Positions 24,288 through 27,052 of a DNA stretch of 27,052 bases are shown here, piece after piece (position 1 is the first letter of the stretch; the number at the start of each line of letters is the position of its first letter). The translations under genes were made by a program, and so were the position numbers. The notes beneath the pieces were generated by a model, which saw only the letters and a list, made by a program, of their open reading frames with translations, searched no databases and had not been told where the DNA came from. The stretch is from DAOTTX01 sp034437515 (GTDB lineage: Bacteria; Chloroflexota; Anaerolineae; Aggregatilineales; Phototrophicaceae): NCBI GenBank assembly GCA_034437515.1, contig DAOTTX010000295.1:1-27052 (forward strand), given 5' to 3'.

Positions 24288-25781
24288 CTAATGAGCGGTC
24301 GGTGCTTGTGCCGGGCGTGGTTGATATTCGCCGATACGGTCGCCGACCATCTCGCCCTCATGGAACACGAGGTTACCGCGCACGAACGTGGACTTCACCC
24401 GCCCGGTGACCTCGATCCCCTCAAAGGGAGTGTACCCCTGCGTGGAAAACGAGTCTTCAGCGCGGATTGTCCATCGTTCATCCGGGTCAATCAGCACGAG
24501 GTCGGCGTCATAGCCGGGGGCGATGTCGCCCTTGTTGAGCAGACCAAATCGCCGCGAAGGGTTCCAGCACAGCAGTTCGACCACACGATTCGGGCTGAGG
24601 CCGCGCCGGGTACCTTCGCTCAAAATCCCCGGCAACAGATACTCCGTACCGCCGAACCCGGCACGGGCCTTCCATACGCTGTTCGGCTCGTCAGGATCGA
24701 CCTTCATATCTTTCGGACAATTGGCATGGTCGGTGATGATCCATTCGACCGTGCCATCTAGCACCTTCTCCCATAGGTATTCGACATGCTCCGGTGGGCG
24801 TATCGGCGGATTGACCTTCGCATACGCGCCCATGTGACAGGTCGTATCCAGAAGCAGATGCCCGGCGGTGGTTTCCACGCCAAAATGCACGGCAGGGTAC
24901 ATCTCACGAGCGGTGAGTGTCGCCTCCATCGCCTCGCGTGAGGTGATATGCAAGATGTTCACCTGCCCCAACCCGGCAGCGTGCGCCAACGCCCCGACGA
25001 TCTGCACGGCGACGGCTTCACTGTGTGGAGGACGAGCGGCGCTATAAGCGGCAAGCCCTTCTAGAGACGGATCGTTTTTGATCTTCGCTTCGTAAGCGCG
25101 GAGGATTTCCGGCGTTTCACAGTGCCAACTGACTTGAATATACTCAGCCAGGTCAGGATATTTCGCCTGCAAACGGGCCGCTTCCCGGCAGATGAAGTCA
25201 AAATGCGCGATGTCATAATGATCCCCTTCATCGAGCATCAGCCATTTGTACTGCGCGTCAGAGCGCCCATGCAGGCCGTGCAACCCATAAAACATAAACA
25301 CTTCACCGTAGTTCGGTGCACCACAGTCTTTGAGTAGATATTCCATCTCGTCGATCTGCGCCCCTGCAATCGGGGAAACGTGATAGGCGTAATCAACGTA
25401 ATAGCTGCCTTTGCTCTTTTCTAGCAATTTGGGCCAGAATTCCGTTAGGGAACCACCCATATTCAAATACAGGCTGCCAGTGCGCACGTAGGGCATCAAC
25501 ACCGTCACCCCACCAGAGGCCGCCGCCGCCGACTCGGTCGGTGCATCCTCATCTGTGGGGATGTAAATGCCAATGTGGGTATGAGCATCAATAGCACCAG
25601 GGAAGGCCAACCGCCCGCGTCCGTCGATGACTTCCATGCCTTCACCGGCAGCTAGATCCGGCGCGATGTTTGCGAACTTGCCATCTTTAATACCAATATC
25701 CGCGTTTGTGATGTCGTCCGTATTAGGACGCACGACACGCACATTTTTTACGATCACGTCATAGGTTTGGACGTTGCTCAA
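24288..25781 (-). CDS. Dihydropyrimidinase/hydantoinase-like amidohydrolase with Lys-to-Met change
   Basis: This 497-residue cyclic amidohydrolase has metal ligands His67 and His69 in DAHTHIG, His220 in SWHCE, His278 in ILHIT and catalytic Asp351 in TDHANC. The position of the metal-bridging carboxylated Lys (usually F-K-x-F) is Met163 in EVFMFYG, codon ATG instead of AAG. The enzyme may thus use one metal or another bridging group, or act on an unusual substrate. The start is TTG at 25781 with a strong AAGGGAGA site. It lies 18 bases after the regulator gene and 15 before TDO, so it may act on a formyl- or cyclic-amide product, for example downstream of TDO; this is inference. Confidence 0.85.
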   Translation of the reverse strand: MSNVQTYDVIVKNVRVVRPNTDDITNADIGIKDGKFANIAPDLAAGEGMEVIDGRGRLAFPGAIDAHTHIGIYIPTDEDAPTESAAAASGGVTVLMPYVRTGSLYLNMGGSLTEFWPKLLEKSKGSYYVDYAYHVSPIAGAQIDEMEYLLKDCGAPNYGEVFMFYGLHGLHGRSDAQYKWLMLDEGDHYDIAHFDFICREAARLQAKYPDLAEYIQVSWHCETPEILRAYEAKIKNDPSLEGLAAYSAARPPHSEAVAVQIVGALAHAAGLGQVNILHITSREAMEATLTAREMYPAVHFGVETTAGHLLLDTTCHMGAYAKVNPPIRPPEHVEYLWEKVLDGTVEWIITDHANCPKDMKVDPDEPNSVWKARAGFGGTEYLLPGILSEGTRRGLSPNRVVELLCWNPSRRFGLLNKGDIAPGYDADLVLIDPDERWTIRAEDSFSTQGYTPFEGIEVTGRVKSTFVRGNLVFHEGEMVGDRIGEYQPRPAQAPTAH

Positions 25782-25799
25782 AATTCTGTCTCCCTTATG

Positions 25800-26549
25800 T
25801 TATGCATTAATCGTGCGGACCGCACGCATGTTGTTAATGTGATACTGAAAGCGATTCCCCAGATAAACGCCGTTGAACATCTCAATCGGGGTGCGATCTT
25901 GCGTATAAATCACTCGTAAGACGCGCAGCAGCGCCGTTTCCAACGGAATCGAAAGCAACTCGGCGTGCTTCTCATTGGCCTCGATAGCCTCCAGCGTGCG
26001 GTCGGCGACACCGGTTTGCAGCAGGTCGAGCTTGTTGAGATAACGCAGTGAACCACCCGCTGTAAAGGTATTATCATCAATCGCTGTAGCAAACTGGGGT
26101 GCGAGATGTGCAATTTGATAACCGATGGGGTCGTTATTTTCCAATCTTAGACGTTCCAATTGGAAAACTTGCTTACCAGAACCGACTTGCAGCGTCTTTA
26201 TAATTTCGTCAGTGGGGTCAACCCAACCCGCATGGAGCAATCGCCAACCAGGGGTCAACCCCTGTTCAATCATATGATCCGCGAGATCGGGGTATTGATC
26301 CGGCATATGACGCACTTTTGGCTTGGCGACAAAGGTCCCGCGTCCTCTGTGCCGGGTAATTTTCCCTTCATCGACGAGGTCACTGAGTGCTTGCCGTACC
26401 GTCGTCCGGCTGACGTCGTATTCTTCTTGTATTTGCTGTTCCGTCGGCAGCATATCGCCGGGATTAAGTCCACTGTTATCAATTTTTTCAAGCAGAATCC
26501 GCTTGAGTTGGAAATAAAGTGGAATCGGCGAATTGCGGTCTATGGTCAT
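25800..26549 (-). CDS. GntR family transcriptional regulator, HutC/UTRA type
   Basis: The product of about 249 residues starts IPLYFQLKRILLEKI and has a winged-helix DNA-binding domain with LPTEQQIQEEYDVSRTTVRQAL, then GKITRHRGRGTFVAKP. A UTRA ligand-binding domain follows from about residue 90 (LERLRLENNDPIGYQIAHLAP and the C-terminal FNGVYLGNRFQYHI). ATG at 26549 is preferred since the conserved part begins just after; ATG at 26564 is an alternative. First gene of the operon, so it is probably autoregulated, and the only regulator in the island. Repression relieved by a pathway metabolite is typical for the family. Confidence 0.9.
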   Translation of the reverse strand: MTIDRNSPIPLYFQLKRILLEKIDNSGLNPGDMLPTEQQIQEEYDVSRTTVRQALSDLVDEGKITRHRGRGTFVAKPKVRHMPDQYPDLADHMIEQGLTPGWRLLHAGWVDPTDEIIKTLQVGSGKQVFQLERLRLENNDPIGYQIAHLAPQFATAIDDNTFTAGGSLRYLNKLDLLQTGVADRTLEAIEANEKHAELLSIPLETALLRVLRVIYTQDRTPIEMFNGVYLGNRFQYHINNMRAVRTINA

Positions 26550-26564
26550 CAAACAACCTATCAT

Positions 26565-26595
26565 AAAGGGCTTTTTGTAATGACTATATCCCTTT
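26565..26595 (-). promoter_or_regulatory. Candidate operator/promoter of the regulator operon
   Basis: AAAGGG (26565-26570) and CCCTTT (26590-26595) form a six-base inverted repeat with a 19-base spacer just upstream of the regulator. Inside it lies GTCATTACAA on the minus strand (26575-26584), similar to ATCATGACAA and AACATTACAT before the other operons. TATAGT on the minus strand is a possible -10. Weak evidence, by eye. Confidence 0.35.
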
Positions 26596-26599
26596 TAAA

Positions 26600-26927
26600 A
26601 TACAAATGCCACCCGGTTTTGGCTACATTCAAGTTAGTGCGCTCATGCAGCATCCCAAAGTGCATGAAACTCTTTGCCCAAAACAGCGGCGCAAATAATC
26701 AAGATGCGATTGGCATTATTGAGCTACCAGCACATTGTAATACGCTGTTCTCCGTGCATGTTCGCTCTGATTGATGAATCTCGCACAGAACTTAGCACGC
26801 TCATTCTCGCATCACCTCATGTCTACTGTGGAATCTTAGTACCTGTCACCCCCATGTGTCAGTCTTGAAAATACCGTTATTGCAGCTCTCACCAACTGTC
26901 ACCTTGATGCAGGGTGCACAAAAGGGT
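26600..26927. other. Intergenic region without recognisable gene
   Basis: No plausible protein or RNA gene is seen. CTGTCACC occurs twice (26841-26848 and 26896-26903); the first copy continues to GTGTCAG, giving an imperfect inverted repeat. This could be the left end of an insertion sequence belonging to the gene at the right edge, but the other end lies outside the window. Confidence 0.35.
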
Positions 26928-26979
26928 GGAACCTCCGGTAGGATTGAGAATAACCACAACCACAATCCACGGAGGATCC
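26928..26979 (+). promoter_or_regulatory. Predicted hairpin that hides the ribosome binding site
   Basis: GGA (26928-26930), CCTCCG (26932-26937) and GGATT (26941-26945) can pair with AATCC (26964-26968), CGGAGG (26970-26975) and TCC (26977-26979). The GGAGG ribosome site lies fully inside the stem, directly before the ATG at 26981. Such structures limit translation, and insertion sequences use similar ones to block read-through expression of transposase. Confidence 0.55.
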
Positions 26980-26980
26980 T

Positions 26981-27052
26981 ATGAGTAGCATACAAGACGC
27001 ATTCACCTATGTGAAAGGCAAAGTTGCTGACCTGACAAATTGGCCGCATAAA
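26981..27052 (+). CDS. N-terminal fragment of an unidentified gene, possibly a transposase
   Basis: ATG follows GGAGG at ideal spacing and the frame stays open for 24 codons to the window edge, starting MSSIQDAFTYVKGKVADL. Too little is visible to assign a family. The RBS-hiding hairpin and possible terminal repeats upstream make a transposase plausible, but a resident gene is equally compatible. Confidence 0.5.
   Translation, partial: MSSIQDAFTYVKGKVADLTNWPHK

Noticed and set aside
26160..26774. 204-codon open frame on the plus strand
   Set aside because: Mostly antisense to the GntR regulator and running into AT-rich intergenic sequence; no protein family pattern.

Overview
The window looks like bacterial chromosome, probably from the Chloroflexota (Anaerolineae-like). 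This rests on the moderately high GC, the Thr-Pro-Glu-rich secreted protein type at the left edge, and the mixture of branched-chain or dicarboxylate CoA enzymes with many small conserved domains of unknown function. The taxonomic guess is an inference. No rRNA, tRNA or CRISPR array was seen.

Layout. (0) 2-2032: the 3' part of a large secreted or surface repeat protein, closed by a strong terminator. (A) 2374-6223, plus strand: HMG-CoA-lyase-like, LeuC-like, LeuD-like, CaiB/BaiF CoA-transferase. (B) 10601-6220, minus strand: peptide/nickel-type ABC solute-binding protein, two permeases, NmrA-like reductase. (C) 10726-16566, plus strand: DUF1838, a DUF1330-SnoaL fusion, VOC, a nitrilase homologue with substituted active site, aldehyde dehydrogenase, a small lipocalin-like protein, and a tandem second copy interrupted by two in-frame TAG codons. 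(D) 20659-16598, minus strand: Bcp peroxiredoxin, PPC/DUF296, lipocalin-like, DUF3891, and two more lipocalin-like proteins, almost all joined by ATGA overlaps. (E) 20759-23490, plus strand: isochorismatase-type amidohydrolase, CaiB/BaiF, HMG-CoA-lyase-like. (F) 26549-23487, minus strand: GntR/UTRA regulator, dihydropyrimidinase-like amidohydrolase, tryptophan 2,3-dioxygenase. The right edge starts a new gene whose ribosome binding site lies in a predicted hairpin, possibly a transposase.

The six operons alternate strand strictly (+,-,+,-,+,-), so all start signals fall into four short intergenic regions (about 2.3, 10.6, 20.7 and 26.6 kb). The convergent ends are packed tightly; two share bases between opposing stop codons. 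Related short AT-rich motifs occur in the four start regions, with one GntR-type regulator encoded in the block. I infer one co-regulated accessory catabolic island: an imported or internally generated nitrogen-containing substrate is opened by TDO and the amidohydrolases, oxidised by the aldehyde dehydrogenase, and the resulting dicarboxylic acid is isomerised or hydrated (LeuCD-like), loaded onto CoA (CaiB) and cleaved (HMG-CoA-lyase-like). Two CoA-transferase/lyase pairs suggest two successive or parallel cleavages. The substrate is not identifiable from sequence.

The most unusual content is the set of lipocalin/calycin-like proteins (four intact plus one interrupted) embedded in the enzyme operons, together with two enzyme homologues (nitrilase and dihydropyrimidinase types) that have lost signature active-site residues.
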